DNA of 64,000 nucleotides from Bacteroidota bacterium. Its GTDB lineage: Bacteria; Bacteroidota; Bacteroidia; Chitinophagales; Chitinophagaceae. Positions 1 to 9,256 of this stretch are shown in pieces. The DNA lies in the NCBI GenBank assembly GCA_947452905.1, contig CANGEP010000005.1, forward strand, positions 62,001 through 126,000, in the 5' to 3' direction. The number at the start of each line of letters is the position of its first letter. The first letter of the stretch is position 1. The translations under genes were made by a program, and so were the position numbers. The notes below the pieces were generated by a model. That model was not told the origin of the DNA and made no database searches. It saw nothing but the letters and a program-made list of their open reading frames with translations.

Positions 1-2013
1 TCGACCCACCAAAGGTACATATTTATTAGCCAATTCGGTATCCAGAATCCTCGCCTTTTGATTGTCTTTAAGTTGAATATTTATAATATCTATCAACTCT
101 TTTTTTAGTGTAGAATCTAATATGGGTATCGCTACTTCAATGCGGTGATCAAGGTTTCGCACCATCCAATCGGCACTGGATATAAATACTTTTTCAGCGC
201 CCTTATTATGAAATATCATCACTCTTGCATGTTCTAAATATTGATCCACAATGCTAATGGCATTTAGTTTTTTGGTGAATTTATCATTATTTAATTGTAA
301 GGTATTTATACCTCTTATAATTAGGTGCACCTCCACGTTTTCTTTCACTGCTTTATATAAATGCTCAATTAAAGTAATATCGGTAATTGAATTTAGCTTA
401 ACCGTTATACTTGCTTTTTTTCCTTGTTTAGCATGTTTAATTTCATTGTTGATGAGCTCTATAATTGTATTTCTCATGTTGATAGGAGAAATAAGCAAGT
501 TGCGCATTTTAACTATCGGCTTATCTCCCTGTTGCCAATTTTCCAAGTAATTAAATATTCGGTTAGATTCGTTCATAATGGCTACCGAAGAAGTAAACAA
601 ACAATGATCGGCATAAACTTTGGCAGTTTTTTCGTTTAAATTACCTGTGCTAATAAATCCATATTTTACAATCTTATTGTTTACCTTTTTTTGAATTACA
701 CAAAGTTTGGCATGCACTTTTTTATTAGGTACTCCTACTAAAACTCGAATACCTTCTTCTTCCATAATAGTTTTCCATTCTAAATTGGCTTCTTCGTCGA
801 AACGTGCTTTTAATTCTAAAAAAACAGTTACCTGCTTCCCATTACGAGCAGCATTAATAAGGGCATTAATGACTTTCGAGTTGGAGGCTAATCGGTAGGC
901 GGTAATTTTTATACTTGTAACTGTATCATCCATAGCAGCTTCTCTAAGCATATCAATTACTGGGTCATAAGAGTGATAAGGAAAATGCAGCATCACATCT
1001 TTTTTGAGTACCACTTCCGATATCAATTCCTTTTTCTTAAAAGCAGGATGTACAAGTGCTATTGGGCGAGCTGTTTTTACGGGGATAACATTTGGGAAAT
1101 CCATAAAATGCCTAAAATTATGAATATGACCTCCAGGTATAATACTGCTTTTACGCGTAAGGTTTAATTTCTTAATTAAGAATTCTAAAATTTCGGCGTT
1201 CATTTCTTTTTCGTACACAAATCGAACGGGTTTGCCTTTTCGTCTGTTTTTTATTCCCTTCGAAATTTTCTCTATAAAATTAATCCCTACTTCCTGATCT
1301 AAATCAATTTCGGCATCCTTGGTAATTTTAAATACATGCGCCTCAAACTTATTGTATTTAAAATGCGAAAAAATAATCGGGAGATTATATCTTATTAAAT
1401 CCTCGAGTAGTATAATATTGGATATACCTGCTTTTGCGGGCAATTGTATAAAACGACCTACTGATTTTGAAGGAATTTCGATGAGTGAAAACTTTTGGTC
1501 GTAAGCATTGTTTTTATGACTCATCACAATAGCCAAGTATAAACTCTTATCTCTTAAATAGGGTAATTCAAGAACATTCTCAATCATGAGAGGAATAATA
1601 TACGGACGCACTATATCGTCAAAATACTGTTTTACAAATATTTTTTGCTCAGGGGTTAATCTTTTATCATCCACCAATAATACCTTGTTAGCCTTTAATT
1701 CTTTGTTTATATTTTGCCAAATACGGTTAAACTCATTTTGTTGTTTAAGAACAATAGATTGTATTTGATCTAAGATGGCTTGCGGACTTTCAATTAAATC
1801 CATATTGGTAAAATGCCCTTTTTTGTTGGCAAAATCGGTCATTCTTTTAAGGGTGGCCACACGAACTCTAAAAAATTCGTCTAGATTATTGGAAAATATT
1901 CCTAAAAATCGAACTCGTTCACTTAATGGAACAGAAGTATCATTGGCTTCTTGTAATACTCTGGCATTAAAACTTAACCAACTAATATCTCTTGCTATAA
2001 ATCTTGTTTTCAT
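1..2013 (-). CDS. ppk1: Polyphosphate kinase 1 (C-terminus cut by window edge)
   Basis: Reversibly transfers the terminal phosphate of ATP to inorganic polyphosphate. Reading the minus strand from the ATG at 2013 gives 671 codons without a stop, so only the last few tens of residues lie outside the window. The start carries the family motif DISWLSFNARVLQEA (residues about 9-23). The histidine of VHAKL falls at residue 434, equivalent to the autophosphorylated His435 of E. coli Ppk, and a SADWMVRNLDHRIEVA block follows near the C-terminus. It is divergent from the LpxH-like gene across 80-135 AT-rich bases. It lies near other phosphate-handling genes, though no co-regulation is shown. Identity is essentially certain from the motifs. 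Confidence 0.96.
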   Translation of the reverse strand, partial: MKTRFIARDISWLSFNARVLQEANDTSVPLSERVRFLGIFSNNLDEFFRVRVATLKRMTDFANKKGHFTNMDLIESPQAILDQIQSIVLKQQNEFNRIWQNINKELKANKVLLVDDKRLTPEQKIFVKQYFDDIVRPYIIPLMIENVLELPYLRDKSLYLAIVMSHKNNAYDQKFSLIEIPSKSVGRFIQLPAKAGISNIILLEDLIRYNLPIIFSHFKYNKFEAHVFKITKDAEIDLDQEVGINFIEKISKGIKNRRKGKPVRFVYEKEMNAEILEFLIKKLNLTRKSSIIPGGHIHNFRHFMDFPNVIPVKTARPIALVHPAFKKKELISEVVLKKDVMLHFPYHSYDPVIDMLREAAMDDTVTSIKITAYRLASNSKVINALINAARNGKQVTVFLELKARFDEEANLEWKTIMEEEGIRVLVGVPNKKVHAKLCVIQKKVNNKIVKYGFISTGNLNEKTAKVYADHCLFTSSVAIMNESNRIFNYLENWQQGDKPIVKMRNLLISPINMRNTIIELINNEIKHAKQGKKASITVKLNSITDITLIEHLYKAVKENVEVHLIIRGINTLQLNNDKFTKKLNAISIVDQYLEHARVMIFHNKGAEKVFISSADWMVRNLDHRIEVAIPILDSTLKKELIDIINIQLKDNQKARILDTELANKYVPLVGR

Positions 2014-2148
2014 CCTTAATTTATTTAATCACGAATTTAGCTCAGTCCCAATAAGTTACTAAATATTACTCTAATTATTAATAATTTATTAATAATGACG
2101 AAACAATCTGTTCATATACATATACGTATTTTACACAAACTACTACCC

Positions 2149-2991
2149 ATGGATAAACGTAAAATGGAAGTTTGCGTTATTAGCGATGTTCATTTAGGCA
2201 CATTTGGTTGTCAAGCCAAAGAAGTGCTTAATTATTTAAGAAGCATACAGCCAAAAACCTTGATTTTAAATGGCGATATTATAGATATCTGGCAGTTTAG
2301 CAAACGCTTTTTTCCAGCAAGCCATATGGCAGTAATAAAGGAAATTTTTAGCATGGCCAGTAAAGGCACTAAAGTGGTTTATATAACAGGTAATCATGAC
2401 GAGGCTTTACGCAAATATGCCGATTTTGAAATGGGTAATATTTTATTAACCGATAAAATTGTTTTTGAAATTAATGGCGAAAAAAACTGGGTATTTCACG
2501 GCGATGTATTTGATAGAACCACCAAGGGAAGCGCCAAAATTTTAGCCAAATTAGGTGGATACGGGTATGACTTACTCATCGTGTTAAATAGCCTGTTTAA
2601 CTGGATTTCGAGGCTTATGGGCAAAGAAAAAATGAGCTTTAGTAAGAAAGTTAAAAATGGGGTAAAACAAGCGGTTTCTTGGATTGGGAACTTCGAGCAA
2701 ACTGCTGCAGAATTAGCAATTGAAAATGGCTATCAATATGTAATATGTGGCCATATTCATCAACCACAACAAAGACTAGTGAATACCGAAAAAGGGTCTG
2801 TTACCTATTTAAACAGCGGCGATTGGATAGAAAATTCTACCTCTTTGGAATATTATGAGAATGCATGGCATTTGTATCATTACGATCCTAAACAGTTCGA
2901 GCATGTGGCATCTGAAAAAATTAAAATAGTGCATTTAAGTTCTGAACTTAATGTATTAACCAGCAAAGTAGCTTTTCAAGTATCACTATAA
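2149..2991 (+). CDS. Calcineurin-like metallophosphoesterase, LpxH (UDP-2,3-diacylglucosamine diphosphatase) family
   Basis: Dinuclear-metal phosphoesterase of about 280 residues. All ligand blocks are present: ISDVH (D13, H15), NGD (D43), GNHDE (N82, H83), FHGD (H117) and CGHIH (H202, H204). The nearest family is LpxH-like, the lipid A precursor hydrolase that works at the inner membrane, but Bacteroidota carry several such paralogues and the substrate is inferred. An ATG at 2095 would add 18 residues (MTKQSVHIHIR...) with no family counterpart. I prefer the ATG at 2149, which puts the first motif where the family usually has it. The next gene begins 5 bases after the stop, so the two are probably co-transcribed. 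Confidence 0.85.
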   Translation: MDKRKMEVCVISDVHLGTFGCQAKEVLNYLRSIQPKTLILNGDIIDIWQFSKRFFPASHMAVIKEIFSMASKGTKVVYITGNHDEALRKYADFEMGNILLTDKIVFEINGEKNWVFHGDVFDRTTKGSAKILAKLGGYGYDLLIVLNSLFNWISRLMGKEKMSFSKKVKNGVKQAVSWIGNFEQTAAELAIENGYQYVICGHIHQPQQRLVNTEKGSVTYLNSGDWIENSTSLEYYENAWHLYHYDPKQFEHVASEKIKIVHLSSELNVLTSKVAFQVSL

Positions 2992-2996
2992 GTTAA

Positions 2997-4004
2997 ATGA
3001 AAATATTTTACGCAATACAGGGTACAGGGAATGGTCATTTAAGTAGGGCGGTAGAGTTATATCCTCATTTGCAAAAATACGGGGAGGTTGATTTTTTCTT
3101 AAGTGGATCTAACTCCAATTTGAAAAGCCATTTGCCTATAAAATTTAAGAGTAAGGGCCTGAGTTTATTTTATAAGCATAGTGGGGGACTTGATTATAAT
3201 AAAATTTTGGGCTCCTTATCTCTTAGTGTTTTAAAAGATGCAAAATCATTGCCATTACAAAACTACGATGTAATTATTAACGATTTTGAGTTTGTTACTT
3301 CCTTAGCTTGTTCTTTAAAAAAAATACCAAGCATACATTTTGGGCATCAAGCAAGTTTTCATTCCAAAAAAACGCCAAGACCCAAACATATTAATCCACT
3401 AGGAAATTTTATTCTCGAAAAATTTGTAAAAAGCGAAACCCATATAGGTTTACATTTTGATAATTATGATAATCATATCTATAATCCTATTATTAAAGAA
3501 GATATTATTAAGGCCCAACCCATCAATGACGGGCATATATCCGTTTATTTACCACAATATTCAATACATATTTTAGAGCCTTATTTTTTACAAGAAACCA
3601 AATTCCATTTCGAAGTTTTTACTAAAGAGGTAGATCGTATCGTTTGTAAAAAAAATATTACCTATTTCCCCATTGGCAATGAGCAGTTTACTAGCAGTAT
3701 GATAAGGTGCTATGGCATTATTACTGCAGGAGGATTTGAAACTCCTGCCGAAGCCATGTATATGAATAAAAAAGTGTTAAGCATTCCTATTTTAAATCAC
3801 TATGAGCAAGAGTGTAATGGGAAAGCCTTAGAGAAAATGGGGGTTATGGTATTGCAAAAAATCGATAAAAATTTTCATACTCATTTTAACGAATGGGTAA
3901 CCCAAAAAAAACCAATCAAGCTGGAGCTTACTCATAGTACAGCCGATATCGTAGATATTTTAATAAAAACAAGTCAAAAAAAAGAACATGTACACCATTC
4001 TTAA
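2997..4004 (+). CDS. Glycosyltransferase, GT28/MurG-like fold
   Basis: A 335-residue protein with the GT-B type N-terminal nucleotide-sugar motif GTGNGHLSRAVEL (residues 10-22) and a C-terminal donor-binding segment TAGGFETPAEA (243-253), followed by NHYEQECNGKALEK as in the 'glycosyltransferase family protein' group related to COG1819. No signal peptide or membrane segment is seen, so it should act at the cytoplasmic face. It starts 5 bases after the LpxH-like gene and overlaps the next gene by 17 bases. The pairing with an LpxH-like phosphatase suggests cell-envelope glycolipid synthesis, but acceptor and donor are unknown. Confidence 0.8.
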   Translation: MKIFYAIQGTGNGHLSRAVELYPHLQKYGEVDFFLSGSNSNLKSHLPIKFKSKGLSLFYKHSGGLDYNKILGSLSLSVLKDAKSLPLQNYDVIINDFEFVTSLACSLKKIPSIHFGHQASFHSKKTPRPKHINPLGNFILEKFVKSETHIGLHFDNYDNHIYNPIIKEDIIKAQPINDGHISVYLPQYSIHILEPYFLQETKFHFEVFTKEVDRIVCKKNITYFPIGNEQFTSSMIRCYGIITAGGFETPAEAMYMNKKVLSIPILNHYEQECNGKALEKMGVMVLQKIDKNFHTHFNEWVTQKKPIKLELTHSTADIVDILIKTSQKKEHVHHS

Positions 4005-4332
4005 TCAAAAAGGGGAGGCAGTTGCTTATATTCAAAACATGATGATCATGGACTTAAACCAGGAACATGTGCATGGCATTTTAATTGGTGATTGTTTTTT
4101 TGGAAAAAAGAATCATATCATAGGGAAAATATTTAATAATACTGCCTACCTAGTGAATGGAGAAATTGTTGGTACCGTAATACTTAATAAAGAGTTTAAA
4201 AACATTGCCCTTAAAAAAGCCCATATGCAGGCCGCATGGGATATTTTATCTCATATAAAGGATCATACAAGCCCTTGGATTATCGAAAAAAAGAAGTGGT
4301 CAGCCAAGCCAATTTTATTTCACTTGTTATAA
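3988..4332 (+). CDS. Small protein resembling 4-fold beta-flower proteins
   Basis: A 114-residue protein with four degenerate internal repeats of the type 'xxNxxGExVgxI': MYTILNQKGEAVAYIQ, then GILIGDCFFGKKNHIIGKI, NNTAYLVNGEIVGTV and a final degenerate copy. This resembles what is annotated in Bacteroidota as a 4-fold beta-flower protein; I make that link from memory of the repeat pattern only. The C-terminal part (AAWDILSHIKDHTSPWIIEKKKW) has no recognised motif. There is no signal peptide. The start lies inside the end of the glycosyltransferase gene (17-base overlap), implying translational coupling. Function is unknown. Confidence 0.65.
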   Translation: MYTILNQKGEAVAYIQNMMIMDLNQEHVHGILIGDCFFGKKNHIIGKIFNNTAYLVNGEIVGTVILNKEFKNIALKKAHMQAAWDILSHIKDHTSPWIIEKKKWSAKPILFHLL

Positions 4333-4361
4333 TTGGTTTGTTAATATTCTAGTAATAATAA

Positions 4362-4440
4362 GATAACATTTATGACACAATTACATAATTATTTGATAAC
4401 ATCTAATTATTTAAATGTGTAATAACTAAAATTAGCTTTG
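4362..4440 (+). promoter_or_regulatory. Candidate activator-dependent promoter of the TonB receptor operon
   Basis: A perfect Bacteroidota -7 element TAGCTTTG lies at 4433-4440, about 20 bases before the ATG at 4462, but no TTG is found at the -33 distance. Upstream, GATAACATTTA (4362-4372) and GATAACATCTA (4395-4405) form a direct repeat exactly 33 bp apart, with two looser 11-mers between (TGACACAATTA, CATAATTATTT). An 11-bp phase is typical of tandem sites for OmpR/PhoB-type response regulators. The missing -33 box fits an activator-dependent promoter. The regulator is not identified. Confidence 0.45.
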
Positions 4441-4461
4441 CCATTCATTAAACATTTACAC

Positions 4462-7227
4462 ATGAATGGTAATACTTTAACGCAAAAATTGAAAAGCGTT
4501 ATACTCCCTATTTTACTTTTATTATCAATCACCAACTATGCCGGTGATATAAAAGGAAGGGTTTTAGATGCAAGCAATGGCGAACCATTGGTGGGCGCTA
4601 CAGTTTCTGTTAACAATAGAACTGTAATGGTTAAATTAGATGGAACCTATGATTTCAAAAACATAAGTACTGGTAAGTATAGTGTAAAAGTTAGCTATGC
4701 AGGGTATACTGCACTTTCAAAAGAGGTGGTTCTTAATGCTGCTACTGAAGTTAAAATAGTAGACTTCAATTTAGAGTCTAATAGTACTCAGCTTAGTTCC
4801 GTAACTGTTAGTACAAATAATAAAGACAACGATAAATCTGTAAGAAGATTAGAGAAAATTGCTGATCCTATTATCAATGTTTTGTCCTCTAAGAATATTC
4901 AATTGTTGCCAGATATTACGGTTGCCAATGCTTTACAAAGAGTGAGTGGTGTAACAATCGAAAAAAGTGGTTCTGGTGAAGCAAGATATCCTATTATTAG
5001 AGGGATGGAAAAAAGATATATTAATACTTTAGTGAATGGAATTAAAATTCCTAGTCCAGATAATAAAAATAGATTTATACCCTTGGATTTATTTCCATCT
5101 GAATTATTAGAAAGATTAGAGGTAGGTAAAAGCTTAACACCAAGTATGGAAGGCGATGCTATTGGAGGTACTATTAACTTAGTTATGAAAGACGCTCCTA
5201 ATCAATTGTTGGTTCAGGCAAATGCTGCTACAGGATTTAATACTTCCTTCCCTGACCAAAAATTTAGCAAATTCGATAATGGTACTATGCTACATTCTTC
5301 TCCTGCACAAAGATTTGGAAGTACATATGTTGCTAATTTGAACGATTTACCAGTTTCTCATTTAAATTATACACAGGTTTCAAATCCAGTGAACTCTACA
5401 TTTGGGGCAACCATTGGAAATAGATTTGGAAAAAATAAACAATTTGGATTTATTGTATCAGGTAGTTTTCAGAACATTTACAGAGGAACAACTTCTAATT
5501 TCTTTTTACCAAATTCTCAACCAGGCTTAAATAACATTCCTTTATTTTCTGATTTACAATTAAGACAATATTCTGTTCAAAGTCAAAGAAAGGGCTTGAA
5601 TGCTAAATTCGATTATCGTATTAACAAGAATAATAAAATCTCTTTATTTAATACATATGTTCATTTAGACGATTATACTACAAGATTTATATGGGATACG
5701 GTGGCTTTAAACTCTGTGGTAGATAACACACAAAGAAGTCAATGGATATTCCAGTCTATAAATAATACCACTTTGCAAGGGGAGCACAAATTAAGTAATA
5801 CTGACAGATTTGATTGGTCCATTGCCAATTCAATGGCCAAAAACAAAATGCCCGATCAAACTCAATTTACACATCAATATGCAATTGTGGCTACTAGTTT
5901 AACTGCCGATAAGTTACAATCTATGTCTAGAATTTGGACAAGTAATACCGATAAAGATATTTCTGCCTATGCTAATTATACAAAAAATACAAGCCTATTA
6001 GGTAAAGAAATTGAACTAAAAGTAGGCGCTTTAATGAGAAATAAAAATAGAGATAATTATTATATAGCTTATTCTTTAAAACCAGTTTTAGGTTCTACGT
6101 ATAGCAATATAAATAATGCACAGTTTTTATTTAATCCCAGTACAGATGGTACACCTTCTTTAAATGGGAATAATTATACTTTCGAAGAGAAGATTACGGC
6201 CGAATATATTCAGGCTAAATGGAACTTATCTAGCCGTTTAGAACTATTAGGTGGTGTTAGAGCAGAAAATACTAACCAACACTATGAAACTTTATTAACC
6301 AAAGATGTGCAGGCAAAATCAGGTACTATAAAATACACTGATTTGTTACCAAGTGCTCAATTTAAATATGCTTTAACAGCCAATCAAAATTTACGATTTG
6401 CCTATTATAGAGCCATTGCCAGACCAGGATTTTCTGAATTAATTCCTGATGGAGCGGATGGTGAATTTTTTAAAGAAGTGGGTGATCCAGTGAATTTAAA
6501 ACATACTGTAGCTGACAACTTAGATTTACGTTACGAAATGTATAGCAAAGGTTCTGATCAATTATTATTGGGTGGTTTTTATAAAGACATCCAAAACCCA
6601 ATTGAGATTTCGGCTGTAAAACCTCAAAATATTAATAGTTTGTATTTACAACCTGTAAATATTGGTAAAGCTACTAACTATGGTTTTGAAGCAGTAGCTA
6701 CAAAGTTTATAGGATCATTTGGGATTTCAGCCAACTATACATTTACTAATTCAAGTATTACCAATGATAGTTTAATTTTTTCTTACAGAAATACAAATGG
6801 ACAAATTGTATCAAAGCGTGTTTCTGAAACTAGACCTTTACAAGGACAATCAAATCATGTAGGAAATTTATCTTTCATTTATAAGAATCCAAAGATTGGC
6901 TTTGATTTTCAAACTGCAGTTGTTTATACAGGAGAGAGAATTAGCTTTATTAGTCCCTATGCTGGTTTAAATTATTGGCAATCTCCTACTACTCAATTAG
7001 ACCTTTCTTTTGAGAAAAGATTTGGCAAGCACTTATCCTTTTATGGTAAAATTAATAACCTAACGGATGCTCCGATGGAGTTGTCTTTACACCAGTCTTA
7101 TACTACTTATTTATCTGGTAGTGGTTCAAGACCTTTAGCGTTGCAAACAGATGCAGCCAATAGAATAATTATCCAAAAGGATTTTTATAGAACTACTTAT
7201 TTATTTGGCTTCCGTTATAAACTTTAA
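4462..7227 (+). CDS. TonB-dependent outer membrane receptor with carboxypeptidase-regulatory-like domain
   Basis: Outer membrane beta-barrel importer driven by TonB-ExbBD, about 921 residues. A signal peptide (residues 1-27, ending SITNYAG) precedes a CarboxypepD_reg-like Ig domain (GRVLDASNGEPLVGATVSV). A plug domain follows (NALQRVSGVTIEKSGSGEA, then LEVGKSLTPSMEGDAIGGTINL), and then a barrel ending in an aromatic C-terminus (YRTTYLFGFRYKL). A TTG at 4438 is also open, but it lies inside the -7 promoter box, so I use the ATG at 4462. No SusD gene follows, unlike polysaccharide-utilisation loci. The partners are a beta-helix lipoprotein, a PepSY-type membrane protein and a secreted metallophosphatase, which point to uptake of a small substrate such as a metal chelate or phosphate ester. 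Confidence 0.93.
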   Translation: MNGNTLTQKLKSVILPILLLLSITNYAGDIKGRVLDASNGEPLVGATVSVNNRTVMVKLDGTYDFKNISTGKYSVKVSYAGYTALSKEVVLNAATEVKIVDFNLESNSTQLSSVTVSTNNKDNDKSVRRLEKIADPIINVLSSKNIQLLPDITVANALQRVSGVTIEKSGSGEARYPIIRGMEKRYINTLVNGIKIPSPDNKNRFIPLDLFPSELLERLEVGKSLTPSMEGDAIGGTINLVMKDAPNQLLVQANAATGFNTSFPDQKFSKFDNGTMLHSSPAQRFGSTYVANLNDLPVSHLNYTQVSNPVNSTFGATIGNRFGKNKQFGFIVSGSFQNIYRGTTSNFFLPNSQPGLNNIPLFSDLQLRQYSVQSQRKGLNAKFDYRINKNNKISLFNTYVHLDDYTTRFIWDTVALNSVVDNTQRSQWIFQSINNTTLQGEHKLSNTDRFDWSIANSMAKNKMPDQTQFTHQYAIVATSLTADKLQSMSRIWTSNTDKDISAYANYTKNTSLLGKEIELKVGALMRNKNRDNYYIAYSLKPVLGSTYSNINNAQFLFNPSTDGTPSLNGNNYTFEEKITAEYIQAKWNLSSRLELLGGVRAENTNQHYETLLTKDVQAKSGTIKYTDLLPSAQFKYALTANQNLRFAYYRAIARPGFSELIPDGADGEFFKEVGDPVNLKHTVADNLDLRYEMYSKGSDQLLLGGFYKDIQNPIEISAVKPQNINSLYLQPVNIGKATNYGFEAVATKFIGSFGISANYTFTNSSITNDSLIFSYRNTNGQIVSKRVSETRPLQGQSNHVGNLSFIYKNPKIGFDFQTAVVYTGERISFISPYAGLNYWQSPTTQLDLSFEKRFGKHLSFYGKINNLTDAPMELSLHQSYTTYLSGSGSRPLALQTDAANRIIIQKDFYRTTYLFGFRYKL

Positions 7228-7247
7228 TCATAATTCAACATACTATA

Positions 7248-8651
7248 ATGAAACAATATTTCATCTATTTAACTGCTTTATTAGTTACAGGATTTACTTC
7301 TTGTACGAAAAGCGACGAAACTAAAGATCTTTGGCAAGCAGTAATTATTCCAGCTTCTCCCATAAGTGAATCTACTCCACTGTCAGGGGCAATTAAAGGA
7401 ACCATGTTAGCAGGTAAAACATATACTGTTAGTGGAGATATTTTTGTAAACACTGGCGATACTTTAATTATTCAACCTGGAGTAACTGTTAATTTTACTG
7501 GAACTGCTGGTGTACCAGTAGGCTTGGGTGTAAAAGGTACTTTACTATCTTTAGGTACTAAAGAAGCACCTATTTATTTAACTTATCCAGGGGTAACTAG
7601 AACCGATCAATTTGGTGCAAATCCAGATACTGATCCTGCTTTAAAAGGGAAATGGACAGGAGTAATTGGGGCAACTACTTGTCCTTTAATGGTTGTAAAA
7701 TGGACGCATATTGATTTTGGTGGCGCTGCTATTAGCTCTGCAATGAAAAGTTTTACTGGTGGATCAAGTCCTTACTCTATATACTTTGCCAATCCTGATG
7801 GAAGCTTTATTTTAGAAGATTCATGGATTTATGGAAGTACCGATGATCCTTTTAGAATTAATGGAGGCAAGATTCATGTAATGCGTAACACTTTTGAAAA
7901 ATGTGGATATACAGGGGGAGAAGCCATGAATTCTAAAGCAGGAACCATTGGAGATTTTGCCTATAATTTGTGTATTGGTATGGCCACTAATGGGCCTAAA
8001 GTTTCAAATATTAACGTAGCTGTAGGTAAGCCTGGTTCTAATGTTCGCATTTACAATAACACCATGATTAATTGTGGATACAGAAGATCGGCCGCAGGAC
8101 GTGGAGGTTCAATAAATTTTGAAGAAGGGGCAGGTGGAATGGCTTATAATAATTTAATTGTAAACTGTAAATTTGGATTACGTGTTGTAAATAATCCAAT
8201 TGCTGATACTGCTAATTTAAAATATGGTTATAATTTTTATTATGCCGATTCAATTTCAGTAGCAAGTCAGTTTATTCCTTCTTTATCGGTAAGTACTGCC
8301 ATTAGCAAGCCAATGGAAACGGATATTCCTAAGCCATCAACTTATTTACCTGTTGGTTGGACAGTAGGCGCAGCTTATACAGCACCAGCTTCAGTGGTAG
8401 GAGCAAATAATCCTCAATTTATTAATGCCCCAGTACCTTTACCAGCTGGATTAATGTTAAGAGATATTGCAGTAGTAGGGAATTATAACTATGCTTTAAA
8501 ACCCAATTCTCCATGTATAGGTGCAGGTTTTATAGGCTTCTCTCCTAGAGCAGACGTTATTCAAGATATAAGACTAGGTGCAACAGAAATTACTCCTCCA
8601 GGAAAAGATATAGGTTGCTATCAAAGTAATGGTAGAGGAAACCAACACTAA
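7248..8651 (+). CDS. Right-handed parallel beta-helix lipoprotein
   Basis: A 467-residue exported lipoprotein with lipobox GFTSC near residue 19. The mature part begins with a conserved entry motif (GTMLAGKTYTVSGDIFVNTG, then LIIQPGVTVNFTG). It continues as beta-helix rungs rich in Gly, Asn and Val (FILEDSWIYGSTDDPFRING, VRIYNNTMINCG, MAYNNLIVNC) and ends with ADVIQDIRLGATEITPPGKDIGCYQ, a tail common in secreted parallel beta-helix proteins. It starts 20 bases after the TonB receptor and probably sits on the cell surface with it, occupying the position SusD has in other systems. No catalytic residues are recognisable, so binding and lyase roles both remain open. Confidence 0.82.
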   Translation: MKQYFIYLTALLVTGFTSCTKSDETKDLWQAVIIPASPISESTPLSGAIKGTMLAGKTYTVSGDIFVNTGDTLIIQPGVTVNFTGTAGVPVGLGVKGTLLSLGTKEAPIYLTYPGVTRTDQFGANPDTDPALKGKWTGVIGATTCPLMVVKWTHIDFGGAAISSAMKSFTGGSSPYSIYFANPDGSFILEDSWIYGSTDDPFRINGGKIHVMRNTFEKCGYTGGEAMNSKAGTIGDFAYNLCIGMATNGPKVSNINVAVGKPGSNVRIYNNTMINCGYRRSAAGRGGSINFEEGAGGMAYNNLIVNCKFGLRVVNNPIADTANLKYGYNFYYADSISVASQFIPSLSVSTAISKPMETDIPKPSTYLPVGWTVGAAYTAPASVVGANNPQFINAPVPLPAGLMLRDIAVVGNYNYALKPNSPCIGAGFIGFSPRADVIQDIRLGATEITPPGKDIGCYQSNGRGNQH

Positions 8652-8673
8652 TTGTTTTTGAATTTTGCAATAT

Positions 8674-8711
8674 AATAGTGTCATGAATTTATATTTATGA
8701 CACTATTTTTT
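8674..8711 (+). terminator. Terminator-like perfect hairpin inside the TonB receptor cluster
   Basis: Perfect 11-bp inverted repeat AATAGTGTCAT (8674-8684) and ATGACACTATT (8697-8707) with a 12-base loop, followed by TTTT. It lies in the 71-base gap between the beta-helix lipoprotein and the PepSY gene. Because the downstream gene has the same orientation and no obvious promoter of its own, the hairpin may reduce rather than stop read-through. The stem is AT-rich, so termination may be weak. Confidence 0.55.
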
Positions 8712-8722
8712 AATTTAACAGT

Positions 8723-9256
8723 ATGACATTATTACAAAAGTTTAGAAATTTACACAGAAAATTTGCATCTGTATTATTCGTTTTTTTCTCTATTGTAGCC
8801 ATTACAGCTTCTCTATTGGCCTTTAAATCTTCTTTTTCTACCACACTATTTGAAAATAAGAAAGCTAATACCGAGGCAAGGTATGATCAATTTTTAGGGC
8901 TTGATACTTTAGAATCACTTGCTACAGCACAAATCAATAAGTTTGCAAAAACTAAATTTACTCAATCCGAAAGAGCAGATGTTAAGTTAGCAAAAGGCAC
9001 AGTCGTTTTTTATTATAAGGATGCACTAAGTATACAAGTTGATCCAACTAATGGTGCTGCTATTTTAGTAGAAAAAAAATATGGCGGTATTATTCAAGAT
9101 ATTCATGATGGTGCCATTTTAGACAGCCTCATTAAAAATAAGTCAAGCTACTTTAAAAAAGGGTATACATTAATAATGGGATTTTCCTTGCTATTACTAA
9201 CCATTACTGGCACTTATTTATGGTATAAGCCAAGATTGATTAAAAAAAATAGATAA
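8723..9256 (+). CDS. Small PepSY-associated transmembrane protein
   Basis: A 177-residue protein with two membrane segments, about residues 15-33 (VLFVFFSIVAITASLLAF) and 149-166 (LIMGFSLLLLTITGTYLWY). They flank a periplasmic domain with a PepSY-like strand pattern (GTVVFYYKDALSIQVDPTNG) and the motif DIHDGAIL. The layout LHRKFASVL...AF and LLTITGTYLWYKPR matches short PepSY-associated TM proteins. Such proteins often accompany TonB-dependent siderophore receptors, where larger relatives are proposed ferric reductases. No haem-ligand histidine pair is obvious beyond His10 and His131. The stop overlaps the start of the next gene by one base (ATAATG), indicating coupling with the metallophosphatase. 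Confidence 0.75.
   Translation: MTLLQKFRNLHRKFASVLFVFFSIVAITASLLAFKSSFSTTLFENKKANTEARYDQFLGLDTLESLATAQINKFAKTKFTQSERADVKLAKGTVVFYYKDALSIQVDPTNGAAILVEKKYGGIIQDIHDGAILDSLIKNKSSYFKKGYTLIMGFSLLLLTITGTYLWYKPRLIKKNR

Noticed and set aside
251..2062. Several plus-strand open frames of 60-100 codons
   Set aside because: They lie antisense to the continuous ppk1 frame, which has full family motifs.
2074..2096. Inverted repeat ATTATTAAT-aattt-ATTAATAAT before the LpxH-like gene
   Set aside because: Entirely A/T in a low-complexity gap; such repeats arise by chance and no promoter element supports it.
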